A program made the position numbers and the translations under genes. A DNA stretch of 64,000 nt from Diaminobutyricibacter sp. McL0608 (GTDB taxonomy: Bacteria; Actinomycetota; Actinomycetes; Actinomycetales; Microbacteriaceae). The notes under the pieces are model-generated. The model was not told the origin of the DNA. It saw only the letters and a program-made list of their open reading frames with translations, and made no database searches. Location: NCBI RefSeq assembly GCF_039613825.1, contig NZ_CP154826.1, positions 2,976,001 through 3,040,000 on the forward strand. The letters are read 5' to 3'. Positions 1-8,751 of the stretch are shown one piece after another. The stretch's first letter is position 1. Each line of letters begins with the position of its first letter.

Positions 1-693
1 TTCCTGCTGTTCGGAACCGAACGAGCGCTCCTGCTCGACACGGGGGCGAGCGCCGACGCCGAGCACCTGCCGCTCCGCGAGACCGTCGACGCCCTCATCG
101 ACGAGTGGCTCCGCACCCATCCGCGGCCCGACTACGAGCTCGTCGTGGCCCACACCCACGCACACGGTGACCACATCGCTGCGGACGGCCAGTTCGCCGG
201 GCGACCGCGCACGACCGTCGTGGGGACCACGATCGACGAGGTGATCGCCTTCTTCGGATTCGACGGATGGCCGGCGCATCCGGTTCAGCTGCAGCTCGGG
301 GACCGCGACATCGACGCGATCCCGGGGCCCGGACACGAACCGTCGGCTGTCGTCTTCTTCGACCGTGAGACCGGGATCCTCTTCACCGGCGACACGATCT
401 GCCCGGGGCGTCTCTACATCCGCGACCGCGCCGCCTTCCGGGCGACCATCGACCGCCTGGTCGCGTTCCGCGACACGGGCGCCCCGCGCGTGACCGTTCT
501 GCTCGGCAGCCACGTCGAGATGTCCACGACGCCGGGAGCCGACTACCCGGCGGGAACCGTCGATCAGCCCGACGAGCTTCCCCTCGACCTGCCGCCGACC
601 GTTCTCGACGAGGTGCGGCAGGCGCTCGACGACGAGATCGACCCGTCGGGCAACGTCGTGCGGGACCGCTTCATCCTCAGCTACAAGGACTGA
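1..693 (+). CDS. MBL-fold metallo-hydrolase (5' truncated)
   Basis: The frame is open from the first base of the window, so the gene begins upstream; 230 residues are visible. The motif HTHAHGDH near residues 53-60 is the metal-binding HxHxDH-type signature of the metallo-beta-lactamase fold, here with Gly before Asp-His. A later GHEPSAVVFFD stretch and the FTGDT motif match the other metal-ligand loops of glyoxalase II-like hydrolases. The substrate cannot be told from sequence. It ends 20 bases before the carbonic anhydrase-like gene on the same strand. The fold is secure and the specific function unknown. Confidence 0.8.
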   Translation, partial: FLLFGTERALLLDTGASADAEHLPLRETVDALIDEWLRTHPRPDYELVVAHTHAHGDHIAADGQFAGRPRTTVVGTTIDEVIAFFGFDGWPAHPVQLQLGDRDIDAIPGPGHEPSAVVFFDRETGILFTGDTICPGRLYIRDRAAFRATIDRLVAFRDTGAPRVTVLLGSHVEMSTTPGADYPAGTVDQPDELPLDLPPTVLDEVRQALDDEIDPSGNVVRDRFILSYKD

Positions 694-701
694 ATCGCGT
701 C

Positions 702-716
702 TACCCTGAGGGGATG
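702..716 (+). promoter_or_regulatory. Leaderless-type -10 element (TACCCT) before the gamma-CA gene
   Basis: TACCCT at 702-707 is followed by exactly 6 bases and then the ATG at 714. This places the expected transcription start at or next to the A of the start codon. The same TAnnnT plus 6-base spacing recurs before four other genes on the two strands here. Confidence 0.5.
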
Positions 717-1241
717 ACGGTTGACGACGGCGCACGACTCATCCCCCTTTCCGACGGTCGCATGCCGCGCGTAGCGGACGGGGCCTGGGTCGCCCCGGGC
801 GCTGTGCTGGCCGGTGCGGTCACCCTCCTCGACGGTGCGAGCGTCTGGTACAACGCGGTGCTGCGGGCAGAGGCCGAGCCGATCGTCATCGGAGCGGGCT
901 CGAACCTGCAGGACGGAGTCGTCTGCCATGTCGACCACGGCTTCCCGCTCACGGTCGGGTCAGGGGTCTCCGTCGGACACGGGGCGGTGCTGCACGGCTG
1001 CACGATCGGAGACGACGTGCTGGTAGGGATGAGCGCCACGGTGCTGAACGGTGCCGTCGTCGGCGACGGCTCACTCCTCGCCGCCGGCACCGTCGTGCTC
1101 GAGGGAGCCGTCATCCCGCCGGGCTCACTCGTCGCGGGCGTACCGGGGAAGGTCCGACGCGCGCTGACCGACGACGAGCTGGCGGGCATCCGGGCGAACG
1201 CCGACGCGTACCTGCACCATGTCACGGAGCACCGCGGGTGA
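714..1241 (+). CDS. Gamma-carbonic anhydrase family protein (left-handed beta-helix)
   Basis: 175 residues, the usual size for this family. The protein is made of hexapeptide repeats (for example IGAGSNLQDG, VGSGVSVGHG, IGDDVLVG) that build a left-handed beta-helix trimer. Candidate zinc ligands are the histidines in CHVDHG and GHGAVLHG, spaced as in gamma-class carbonic anhydrases and PaaY/YrdA-like proteins. Reversible CO2 hydration is possible, but many family members have no proven activity. The ATG at 714 has no Shine-Dalgarno sequence but sits 6 bases behind a TACCCT -10 hexamer, suggesting leaderless translation. Confidence 0.85.
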   Translation: MTVDDGARLIPLSDGRMPRVADGAWVAPGAVLAGAVTLLDGASVWYNAVLRAEAEPIVIGAGSNLQDGVVCHVDHGFPLTVGSGVSVGHGAVLHGCTIGDDVLVGMSATVLNGAVVGDGSLLAAGTVVLEGAVIPPGSLVAGVPGKVRRALTDDELAGIRANADAYLHHVTEHRG

Positions 1242-1348
1242 GGCGCCCCGCTCAGCGAGGGTGACAGTTCCGGTCGAGACCGGCCGGCAGAGCGGGCACG
1301 CTCGGGTGCGCCTGCCGCACGCGGCGCCCGAAGCCGGGCCGTGCCGGG

Positions 1349-1834
1349 TCAGGCTGGCGTGAGAGCGAGCTCGTAGCGCCAGGTGTCGCCCGCCGACCCG
1401 GTGCGGGGCATCCCCACATTGCGGAGCGTGCGCTGCGAGGCGATGTTCGTCGACCCGGTCTCGGCGATCACGCGCAGGGCGCCGTTGGCGCGCGCGACGG
1501 CGATGATCCCGCGCAGCGACTCCGCGGCGTAGCCCTTGCCGCGGGCGTCGGGGATGAGGCCGTAGCCGACCTCGACTGTTCCGGATGCGTCGGGCGGCCC
1601 CCCGAATCCGATCCCGCCGATCGCCAGGCCGTCTTCGCGACGGCGCACCTGGTAGTACCCCCACGGTCGCTGGTCGCCGCCCGCGACAGTCGAAGCCAGG
1701 AAGCCGCCGACGGCTTCGAGGTCGCCCTCGAACGGGTAACCGGGCGCCCAGGCGTCGAGCGACGTGGGCACGCCTCCGAGGATGCGCTCCGCTTCGATCT
1801 CGTCGATCGCGTGCAGCACCAGTCGATTCGTCAT
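1349..1834 (-). CDS. GNAT family N-acetyltransferase (RimJ/RimL-like)
   Basis: About 161 residues with a GNAT core: VEVGYGLIPDARGKGYAAESLRG is the acetyl-CoA-binding region, with an R/Q-x-x-G-x-G/A-like loop (residues ARGKGYA). The following GALRVIAETGSTNIASQRTLRNVG matches the RimJ/RimL type, which acetylates N-termini or small amines. The start is uncertain: ATG at 1834 is used here, GTG at 1846 lies 7 bases behind a TAGCAT hexamer, and further in-frame starts reach 1879. It is convergent with the gamma-CA gene. The acceptor substrate is unknown. Confidence 0.75.
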   Translation of the reverse strand: MTNRLVLHAIDEIEAERILGGVPTSLDAWAPGYPFEGDLEAVGGFLASTVAGGDQRPWGYYQVRRREDGLAIGGIGFGGPPDASGTVEVGYGLIPDARGKGYAAESLRGIIAVARANGALRVIAETGSTNIASQRTLRNVGMPRTGSAGDTWRYELALTPA

Positions 1835-1935
1835 CGTGTCGGCCACGTACCGCATGCTACGCCAGTGGATGGACGACACGCGTGCATCCGTCGGGTAAGC
1901 ACGTCGGTCGGCTCGGTGCGACCGTCAGGCCGCCG

Positions 1936-2415
1936 TCACTCGGGGGCGACCGGCCCCGGCTCGCCTCCGGTGATGCGCACGAGTTCGTCGAACGTCGTCG
2001 CGAACACGGTGTGCGCGTGGCCCGCGGCCGCCCAGACCTCCGGGTAGTCGGCCAGGGCGGTGTCGACAATGGTCCGTATCGGCTCCGGATGGCCGACGGG
2101 GGCGACACCGCCGATGGTCTGCCCGGTTGCGGCCTTCACGGTTTCGGCCTCGGCCCGGCGGATCGTCCCGCCCAGGCGTTCGCCGAGCCAGGCCGTGTCC
2201 ACGCGGTGGGCGCCGGAGGTCATCACCAGCAGGGGTTCGCCATCGATCGTGAAGACGAGCGAGTTGGCGATCGCGCCCACCTCGACGCCGAGCTCGGCGG
2301 CCGCAGAGACCGCCGTCGGCGTCGCCGACTCGAACCATTTCGTGCGCGGTTCGACCCCGCTGGCCTTCAGCGCATCCTCGACCCGGTCGACAGCCGGGTG
2401 TGTGTGATCGCTCAC
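1936..2415 (-). CDS. YbaK/EbsC-type aminoacyl-tRNA deacylase
   Basis: 159 residues. The sequence [24 protein letters not shown] and the GGVAPVGHP motif are typical of the YbaK/ProX editing-domain family, which hydrolyses mischarged tRNAs such as Cys-tRNA(Pro). The GTG start at 2415 overlaps the folD stop by the GTGA junction, so the gene is translationally coupled to folD. An upstream in-frame extension exists but is antisense-like sequence inside folD with no family similarity. Family assignment is good; the exact tRNA substrate is not visible. Confidence 0.85.
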   Translation of the reverse strand: MSDHTHPAVDRVEDALKASGVEPRTKWFESATPTAVSAAAELGVEVGAIANSLVFTIDGEPLLVMTSGAHRVDTAWLGERLGGTIRRAEAETVKAATGQTIGGVAPVGHPEPIRTIVDTALADYPEVWAAAGHAHTVFATTFDELVRITGGEPGPVAPE

Positions 2416-3302
2416 GGTGCGACCACCAGCGATCGTTCCGCGCTCTCCACGACGTTCTGCAGGAGCAGGGCGCGAGTCATCGGGCCCACTCCCCCCGGGT
2501 TCGGCGAGATCCAGGACGCAACGTCGGCCACATCCGCCGCCACGTCGCCCGCGACCCGGCTCTTGCCGGTCTCGGGGTCGGTCACGCGGCTCACACCCAC
2601 GTCGAGCACGACAGCGCCGGGCTTCACGTTCGCCGCCGTCACGAGGTCGGGGACACCCGCTGCGGAGACGATGACGTCCGCGCTCCGCAGGTGCTGGTCG
2701 AGGTCGACGGTGCCGGTGTGGGTGAGGGTGACCGTCGCGTTGACATCGCGGCGGGTGAGCAGCGATCCGATGGCCCGGCCGACCGTCACTCCACGACCGA
2801 TCACGACGACATGCTTGCCTTCGAGGTCGACACCGTGTCGCCTGATCAGCTCGATGACCCCGCGCGGCGTGCACGGCAGCGGCGTCGAGATCGGGCGGCT
2901 GACGTTCAGGACCAGCCGGCCGAGGTTCGTCGGGTGCAGTCCGTCGGCATCCTTCGCCGGATCGACCAGCTCGAGGATCGCATCCGTGTCGATGTGCGAC
3001 GGCAGCGGGAGCTGCACGATGAACCCGGTGCAGGCCGGGTCGTCGTTGAGCTCCTCGATCACGGCCTCGAGTTCGGCCTGCGAGATCGTCGCGGGCAGGT
3101 CGCGGCGGATGGACGCGATGCCGACTTCGGCGCAGTCGCGGTGCTTGCCGGCGACGTACCACTGAGATCCGGGGTCGTCGCCGACGAGGATGGTGCCGAG
3201 CCCCGGCACGACACCCTTCTCGCGCAGCACTGCGACGCGACCTGTCAGTTCCGCTTTGATCTCGGAGGCCGTGGCCTTGCCGTCAAGTATCTGGGCAGTC
3301 AT
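2412..3302 (-). CDS. folD: Bifunctional methylenetetrahydrofolate dehydrogenase / cyclohydrolase
   Basis: 296 residues, normal FolD length. It interconverts 5,10-methylene-THF and 10-formyl-THF with NADP in the cytoplasm. Visible signatures are YVAGKHRDC with the catalytic lysine, [10 protein letters not shown], and the Rossmann motif [14 protein letters not shown]. The ATG at 3302 is preferred over an upstream one because GAAAGGA lies just before it and the protein then starts [12 protein letters not shown] as FolD should. It lies downstream of glyA on the same strand, which supplies methylene-THF. purU, purN and purH elsewhere in the window use the same formyl-THF pool. Confidence 0.96.
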   Translation of the reverse strand: MTAQILDGKATASEIKAELTGRVAVLREKGVVPGLGTILVGDDPGSQWYVAGKHRDCAEVGIASIRRDLPATISQAELEAVIEELNDDPACTGFIVQLPLPSHIDTDAILELVDPAKDADGLHPTNLGRLVLNVSRPISTPLPCTPRGVIELIRRHGVDLEGKHVVVIGRGVTVGRAIGSLLTRRDVNATVTLTHTGTVDLDQHLRSADVIVSAAGVPDLVTAANVKPGAVVLDVGVSRVTDPETGKSRVAGDVAADVADVASWISPNPGGVGPMTRALLLQNVVESAERSLVVAP

Positions 3303-3401
3303 GCCGTTCCTTTCTCCAACGCCGAGAACAGGGTTCTTCCCGTTATGAGAGTCCGATAACCGGAACAACCCTGTGCTCGACGGGCGATGAGGTGAGTTGG
3401 A

Positions 3402-4727
3402 TCAGATAGAGGAAGGAAGCTCTACTGCGATCGACTCCTGGCCGGAGGCGCCGAGGCCCGGGTAGAGCGGGAACTCGTCGGTCAGCTTGCGCACACGGGT
3501 GCGCAACGAAGCGACGTCGGCCTGCGGCTTGAGCGCTGCGGCGATGATGTCGGCGACCTCGGTGAACTCGGCATCGCCGAAACCGCGGGTGGCGAGTGCG
3601 GGCGTGCCGATGCGCAGACCGCTCGTGACCATCGGCGGGCGCGGGTCGAACGGCACCGCGTTGCGGTTGACCGTGATCCCGACCTCGTGGAGTACGTCTT
3701 CGGCCTGCTGGCCGTCGAGCGGCGAGTTGCGCAGGTCGGCGAGGACCAGGTGCACGTCAGTCCCGCCGGTGAGCACGTCGACGCCGCCCGCCTTCGAGTC
3801 GTCGGCGGTGAGACGGTCGGCAAGGATCTGCGCGCCTCGGATGGTGCGCTCCTGACGGTCGCGGAACTCGTCCGTCGCCGCGAGCTTGAAAGCGGTCGCC
3901 TTCGCCGCGATCACATGCATGAGCGGTCCGCCCTGCTGGCCCGGGAACACGTTCGAGTTCAGCTTCTTCGCGAGCTCGGTGTCGCGGCTGACGATGAAGC
4001 CGGAGCGCGGGCCGCCGATAGTCTTGTGCACGGTGGAGCTGACGACGTCGGCGTGGGGAACCGGCGACGGGTGCAGGCCGGCGGCGACGAGCCCGGCGAA
4101 GTGCGCCATGTCGACCCAGAGCTTCGCACCCACCTCGTCGGCGATCTCGCGGAACGCCGCGAAGTCGAGGTGACGGGGGTACGCGGACCAGCCCGCGATG
4201 ATGACGGTCGGCTTGTGCTCGATCGCCTTGTCGCGAACGACGTTCATGTCGACGAGGAACGACTCGGGGTCGACACCGTACGAGACCGCGTTGTACAGCT
4301 TGCCCGAGAAGTTGAGCTTCATGCCGTGCGTCAGGTGGCCGCCGTGCGCCAGCTCCAGCCCGAGGATGGTGTCGCCCGGGGTCGCGATCGCGGCGAGAAC
4401 TGCGGCGTTCGCGGTCGCACCCGAGTGCGGCTGCACGTTGGCGTATTCGGCGCCGAACAGGCTCTTCGCCCGGTCGATCGCCAGCTGCTCGGCGATGTCG
4501 ACGAACTCGCAGCCGCCGTAGTAGCGGCGGCCCGGGTAGCCCTCGGCGTACTTGTTGGTGAGCACGGACCCCTGTGATTCGAGGACGGCCCGCGGAACGA
4601 AGTTCTCGCTGGCGATCATCTCGAGGTAATCGCGTTGGCGGCCGAGCTCCTGCTCGAGGACGGCGGCGATCTCGGGGTCGACCTCGGAGAGGGGTGCGGT
4701 GAAAGTGGAAGATACTGCGTCGGACAA
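3402..4727 (-). CDS. glyA: Serine hydroxymethyltransferase
   Basis: 441 residues with the chosen start. It converts serine plus THF to glycine plus methylene-THF, using PLP. The PLP lysine is in [23 protein letters not shown] and [15 protein letters not shown] are SHMT landmarks. The start is TTG at 4727, because AAGGAG (4734-4739) sits 6 bases before it; the in-frame ATG at 4742 lies upstream of that site and has no ribosome binding site of its own. folD and the YbaK-like gene follow, giving a one-carbon group. Confidence 0.96.
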   Translation of the reverse strand: MSDAVSSTFTAPLSEVDPEIAAVLEQELGRQRDYLEMIASENFVPRAVLESQGSVLTNKYAEGYPGRRYYGGCEFVDIAEQLAIDRAKSLFGAEYANVQPHSGATANAAVLAAIATPGDTILGLELAHGGHLTHGMKLNFSGKLYNAVSYGVDPESFLVDMNVVRDKAIEHKPTVIIAGWSAYPRHLDFAAFREIADEVGAKLWVDMAHFAGLVAAGLHPSPVPHADVVSSTVHKTIGGPRSGFIVSRDTELAKKLNSNVFPGQQGGPLMHVIAAKATAFKLAATDEFRDRQERTIRGAQILADRLTADDSKAGGVDVLTGGTDVHLVLADLRNSPLDGQQAEDVLHEVGITVNRNAVPFDPRPPMVTSGLRIGTPALATRGFGDAEFTEVADIIAAALKPQADVASLRTRVRKLTDEFPLYPGLGASGQESIAVELPSSI

Positions 4728-4984
4728 AGCTGGCTCCTTCATGACAGGGTTTGGACAGGTGTCATCCGTATCGACCCAGGCGCGCGGCCGAATCCGCCCA
4801 TGTAATCAAGGCACATGTCGCTTCCCAATGGTGACCATTTGAACGCCAGTTGCGACGAGAGCAGCATAGCAGGGCCGCGACGGCGCCCACGTGCTCTTGC
4901 CCTTATGTAAGGACCCCTGCGATACTCGCGGAGGTGTCGGCTTTCCGGGGTGGGGCGAATCGACCGCCGATGAAGGGAAATCCT

Positions 4985-6622
4985 GTGCCCCAGACCCCCG
5001 CCGTCCCGGTGATTCCACGCCCGGTGTCCGTAGAGCCGATCGAGGCCGCCCCGTTCACCCTCGCGCCGGATGCGCGCATCAGCGTCGCAGGCTGCGGTGC
5101 GGATGCGGTGGCCCGCTCCCTCGCGGCCGCGCTGGCCGGCGACTGCGGCCGGCATCCCGCGATCGTGGACGAGCCGCCCGCCTACGGCGACTTCGCCATC
5201 ATCATCGCCGAGGGCGAGGCGCCGGATGGCCACAGCGCGGAGGGCTACTCCGTCACCGTCACCTCCGAGGGTGTCCGGATCGGCGCCGACACCGAGGCCG
5301 GCGCCTTCCTCGGAGTGCAGACGGTACGCCAGCTCATCCCGGTCAGCTGCGGAGCCGACCCGCTGACGATCCCCGCTGTGAGCATCCGCGACCATCCCCG
5401 GTACGCCTACCGCGGTGCGATGCTCGACGTCGCCCGCCACTTCTTCACGGTCGAGGAGATCGAACGGTTCATCGACGCGATCGTGCCCCTCAAACTCAAC
5501 CACCTGCATCTTCACCTCAGCGACGACCAGGGCTGGCGGATCGACATCGTGAGCTGGCCGAACCTGGCCCGGCACGGCGGATCGACCGGCAGCGACGGGT
5601 CGCGCGGCGGCTACTACACCCAGGACGACTACCGCAGGCTCGTCGCCTATGCGGGCGAACATCACATCACGATCGTGCCCGAGATCGACATGCCGGGGCA
5701 CACGAACGCCGCGCTCGCCTCGTATCCGCAACTGAACCCATCCGGGATCGCACCCGCTCTCTACACCGGCTCGAAGGTCGGCTTCAGCACTCTCGACGCC
5801 GACAGCATGACCACGTACGAATTCATCGACGACGTGATCCGCGAAGTGAGTTCGCTCACGCCGGGTCCGTACCTGCACATCGGCGGCGACGAATGCCTGA
5901 GCACGCCGCCGGAGCAGTTCCTGCGTTTCATCGGCCGCGCATCCCAGGTCGCCGCCTCGCACGGCAAGACGCTCATCGGCTGGCACGAGATGGGGGCGAG
6001 CGATCGGCTGCCGGCAGGCACCATCGGCCAGTACTGGGACTACCTGGCCCCGCGCGGCGACGCAGCCGAGGACACGCTCTCCTTTGTGCGGCAGGGCGGT
6101 TCGGTGATCATGTCGCCCGCCGACGTCTCCTACATGGACATCGTGTACGAGGACGGCGACCGGCTCGGTCAGGACTGGGCGGACGGGCCGACGACCATCC
6201 GGGACTCCTACGTGTGGGATCCCGCACGCATCGTGCCCGGGCTCGGGGATGCGCACATCCTCGGTGTCGAGGCTCCGGTGTGGACCGAGACGCTGGCGAC
6301 CATCGACGAGGTCGAATCGATGGCGTTCCCGCGCATCGCAGCGGTTGCGGAGGTCGCCTGGTCGGCGCCGCCCGCCGACACGGCCGAGATCGACTCGGTC
6401 CGTGACTTCGCGGAGTTCGCTCCCCGTCTCGCCGCCCTCGGCGAGCGCTGGGACCAGGCCGGCACCGTCTTCCGGCGCGTGCCCGGTGTGCCCTGGGTGT
6501 CAGGGGTAGCCGAGGAACCAGAGCAGGATGATCGCGACGGGCTGCAGGGCGACTCCGACGCCGAGCACGACGCTGCGGGCCCGGCGCGAGTGGGTGAGCC
6601 CCTGCGCGCCGAGCAGCGGTGA
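4985..6622 (+). CDS. Beta-N-acetylhexosaminidase, GH20, cytoplasmic
   Basis: 545 residues. It cleaves terminal beta-linked GlcNAc or GalNAc by substrate-assisted catalysis. HIGGDEC carries the GH20 catalytic Asp-Glu pair, and LHLHLSDDQGWRI is the preceding conserved strand. The N-terminal part resembles the GH20b domain. No signal peptide is present, so it should act on imported oligosaccharides. The GTG at 4985 was chosen because AAGGGA lies 6 bases before it. Similarity to the family ends near VPGVPW (about 6498); the last 41 residues are read through the antisense of the convergent gene. It lies beside two sugar operons. Confidence 0.92.
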   Translation: MPQTPAVPVIPRPVSVEPIEAAPFTLAPDARISVAGCGADAVARSLAAALAGDCGRHPAIVDEPPAYGDFAIIIAEGEAPDGHSAEGYSVTVTSEGVRIGADTEAGAFLGVQTVRQLIPVSCGADPLTIPAVSIRDHPRYAYRGAMLDVARHFFTVEEIERFIDAIVPLKLNHLHLHLSDDQGWRIDIVSWPNLARHGGSTGSDGSRGGYYTQDDYRRLVAYAGEHHITIVPEIDMPGHTNAALASYPQLNPSGIAPALYTGSKVGFSTLDADSMTTYEFIDDVIREVSSLTPGPYLHIGGDECLSTPPEQFLRFIGRASQVAASHGKTLIGWHEMGASDRLPAGTIGQYWDYLAPRGDAAEDTLSFVRQGGSVIMSPADVSYMDIVYEDGDRLGQDWADGPTTIRDSYVWDPARIVPGLGDAHILGVEAPVWTETLATIDEVESMAFPRIAAVAEVAWSAPPADTAEIDSVRDFAEFAPRLAALGERWDQAGTVFRRVPGVPWVSGVAEEPEQDDRDGLQGDSDAEHDAAGPARVGEPLRAEQR

Positions 6623-7738
6623 CAGCGGGAGCAGCAGCCGGAACAGGCTCTGCTGCGGCAGGAACACCGCGAACAGGTAGAGGCCGAAGCTGGCGGCGTA
6701 GGCGACCACCTCGGTGCCGAGGGCGCGCACGGATGGGCGGGTCAGCATCCACACGAATCCGACGATCACGGCGAACACCAGGAGCGCTCCGAAGACGCTC
6801 GCGTATTTCACGGTCAACATGAACCACGGGGTGAGCGGAATGAACGCCACCCGCCCCACGAATCCGGTCCACCAGGACAGCTCGGTCTGAAGGTAGGCTC
6901 CCGGAAAACCGGTGACAGCGGATGCGATGAGCGGCCACGCGAGACCGGCGACTGCCGTCGTCACCCCGGCCGCCACCATCGCAACGCGCTCCCGTCTGGC
7001 GAACGGGTGGACCTGGGCGTCCCTGCGGCGCTGCAGCAGCCGCACAACGAAGACGACGGCGAGCATGAGCGGGATGGCGAGGGCGCCGGGTTTCGTGAAC
7101 GCCGCCAGGACCCCGAACGGGATCACCAGCCAGTACCGCCGCACCATCGCCGCCCACAGGCTCGCGAACAGCAGCGCGAAGAACAGGCTCTCGGCGTAGG
7201 CGATCTGAAGCACGAACGAGAGCGGGCCGAAGCAGAACAGGATGGTCGCCCACAGTCCGGAGGTCGCTCCTGCCCTCGAAGCCACGAGCCGATAGAGGAC
7301 GAGCGCGGCCACGGCGCCGAAGACGACCGCCACGATCACGCCCGCCGGGTAGAACCCGAGGCCGGTGACCGCCATCACGAAGCGGGCGATCAGCGGGAAG
7401 AGCGGGAGGAACGCCCACGCGTTCTGCTCGACGTTGCCATCGGTGTCCGTCGGGATGGACGTCGGGTAGCCCTGTGTCGCGATCTGCTTGTAGTACGACG
7501 CGTCCCAGGAGCCCGAGAACGTGAAGAAGTCAGGGTTGGCGCGCGGGCTGGCGAACGTCCAGTGCTCGGTCGTCGCGACGATGAACAGCGCGAGCATGAA
7601 CGTCGTCGTCACGATGCGCGAGACGACATAGACGCCGAGCACCACCACCCACCACGGGTAGGAGCGACCGGCGATGCCGATCCGCGTCGTCGCAGCGGTG
7701 TCCGTGCGCTCCGGTACGAACACGTCCCGAAGTCCCAT
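6500..7738 (-). CDS. Polytopic membrane mannosyltransferase-like protein (PIG-V/GT-C type)
   Basis: 412 residues with about ten hydrophobic segments. After the first membrane span comes an extracytoplasmic loop with WDASYYKQIATQGYP, the W-D-x-x-Y/W-Y motif of PIG-V/GT-C mannosyltransferases that use polyprenyl-phosphate-linked mannose. NAWAFLPLFPLIAR also fits. The likely role is adding a sugar to a lipid or protein on the outer face of the membrane; donor and acceptor are inferred from the family only. Its last 123 bases overlap the 3' end of the convergent hexosaminidase gene. Confidence 0.75.
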   Translation of the reverse strand: MGLRDVFVPERTDTAATTRIGIAGRSYPWWVVVLGVYVVSRIVTTTFMLALFIVATTEHWTFASPRANPDFFTFSGSWDASYYKQIATQGYPTSIPTDTDGNVEQNAWAFLPLFPLIARFVMAVTGLGFYPAGVIVAVVFGAVAALVLYRLVASRAGATSGLWATILFCFGPLSFVLQIAYAESLFFALLFASLWAAMVRRYWLVIPFGVLAAFTKPGALAIPLMLAVVFVVRLLQRRRDAQVHPFARRERVAMVAAGVTTAVAGLAWPLIASAVTGFPGAYLQTELSWWTGFVGRVAFIPLTPWFMLTVKYASVFGALLVFAVIVGFVWMLTRPSVRALGTEVVAYAASFGLYLFAVFLPQQSLFRLLLPLSPLLGAQGLTHSRRARSVVLGVGVALQPVAIILLWFLGYP

Positions 7739-7774
7739 GCCTTCCAGTATTCACGAGCGCGGGGCCACGCGCGC

Positions 7775-7835
7775 GCCGAGCACAGGAAAAAGCATCCTCA
7801 GCGCGCCTCTGAGGATGCTTTTTCCTGTGCTCGGC
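7775..7835. repeat. Perfect 27-bp inverted repeat with 7-base loop; shared intergenic element
   Basis: Arms at 7775-7801 and 7809-7835 are exact reverse complements. Read on the minus strand it lies directly after the sugar permease gene, so it can terminate that operon, although the T-run is inside the stem rather than after it. The first 20 bases recur exactly at 24884-24903, where they form another hairpin, so this is a repeated palindromic element and not only a local terminator. Confidence 0.85.
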
Positions 7836-7848
7836 GGCTACTTGACGG

Positions 7849-8751
7849 CTACTTGACGCTTCCGGCGGTGAGGCCGCCGACCAGACGCTTCTCGATGAGC
7901 ATGAACAGGACGACCACGGGGATCACCGCGACGATCGACACGGCGAAGACGTACTGCCACGCCGCGTCGTACTGGCCGACGAACTTGGTGAGGGCGACCG
8001 ACAGCGGCTGGTTCGCATCCGTCGACAGGATCACCAGGCTCGCCGCGAATTCGTTCCACGAGGCCACGAACGTGTAGATGATCGCCGTGACGATGCCCGG
8101 CCACACGAGCGGCAGCTGGACCCGGAAGAGCACGGTCCACTTGCCTGCTCCGTCGAGCTGCGCCGCCTCGTCGATCTCCACCGGCACGCCGGCGAAGAAG
8201 TTGTGCATGATCCAGATCGCGAAGGCGAGGTTGAAGGCCGCATTGACGAGGATCATCGCGAGCCAGGTGTCGGCCAGCCCGATCGCCACCATCTCTTTGA
8301 AGAGGCCGGTCGCCAGCACCGTCGGCTGCAACATCTGGGTCACGATGACGAGGAAGAGGAAGATCCCCCGCCCCGGGAACTTGAACCGGGCCGTGTAGTA
8401 GGCGGCCGGCACGCAGACGACGAGCACGAGCACCGTCGCGAACACCGAGATCACGATCGTGGAGATCAGGTTCTGGGGCAGCGGGGTCTCCGGTGTCGAC
8501 CACATCGTGATGTAGTTCTCCGGGTGCCAGGTCGTCGGCAGGTAGGTGGGCGGCACGGCCAGGATGTTGAACCGGCTCTTGAACGAGCCGATCAGCATGA
8601 TCAGGTACGGCGCGATGAACACCAGCACGATGACGAGCCCGGCGATCATCCGGCCGACGATGCGGCCCGAGAAGCGGCGTTCGCTCGAGCGCCGGCGCGG
8701 TGCCGCAGTGCGCGGTTCTCCGGCCAGCATGGCGGGGGCGGGGGCGGTCAT
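7849..8751 (-). CDS. ABC sugar transporter permease, MalG/UgpE-like
   Basis: 300 residues and six predicted membrane spans. The cytoplasmic EAAxxDGA-type loop is seen as EIDEAAQLDGAGKWTVLFRVQLPLVWPG, the contact site for the transporter ATPase (CUT1 family). ATG at 8751 overlaps the stop of the partner permease gene (ATGA). It is the last gene of a binding protein-permease-permease operon without its own ATPase, so a shared MsiK-type ATPase elsewhere in the genome is expected. Amino-sugar transport is inferred from the divergent operon. Confidence 0.9.
   Translation of the reverse strand: MTAPAPAMLAGEPRTAAPRRRSSERRFSGRIVGRMIAGLVIVLVFIAPYLIMLIGSFKSRFNILAVPPTYLPTTWHPENYITMWSTPETPLPQNLISTIVISVFATVLVLVVCVPAAYYTARFKFPGRGIFLFLVIVTQMLQPTVLATGLFKEMVAIGLADTWLAMILVNAAFNLAFAIWIMHNFFAGVPVEIDEAAQLDGAGKWTVLFRVQLPLVWPGIVTAIIYTFVASWNEFAASLVILSTDANQPLSVALTKFVGQYDAAWQYVFAVSIVAVIPVVVLFMLIEKRLVGGLTAGSVK

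Noticed and set aside
1242-1348. Terminator between the gamma-CA and GNAT genes
   Set aside because: Only a 6-bp CCGGTC/GACCGG stem with no T-tract; too weak in GC-rich sequence to call.
3303-3401. Folate or glycine riboswitch near folD/glyA
   Set aside because: No recognisable riboswitch core or strong conserved helices; the region is too short and lacks hallmark sequence.
4728-4984. DasR-type operator controlling the hexosaminidase gene
   Set aside because: I looked for the DasR-like palindrome (ACTGGTCTAGACCAGT type) here and upstream of the other amino-sugar genes and saw none.
4739-6256. A 505-codon minus-strand frame opposite the hexosaminidase
   Set aside because: It is antisense to a clear GH20 gene with catalytic motifs and carries no domain.
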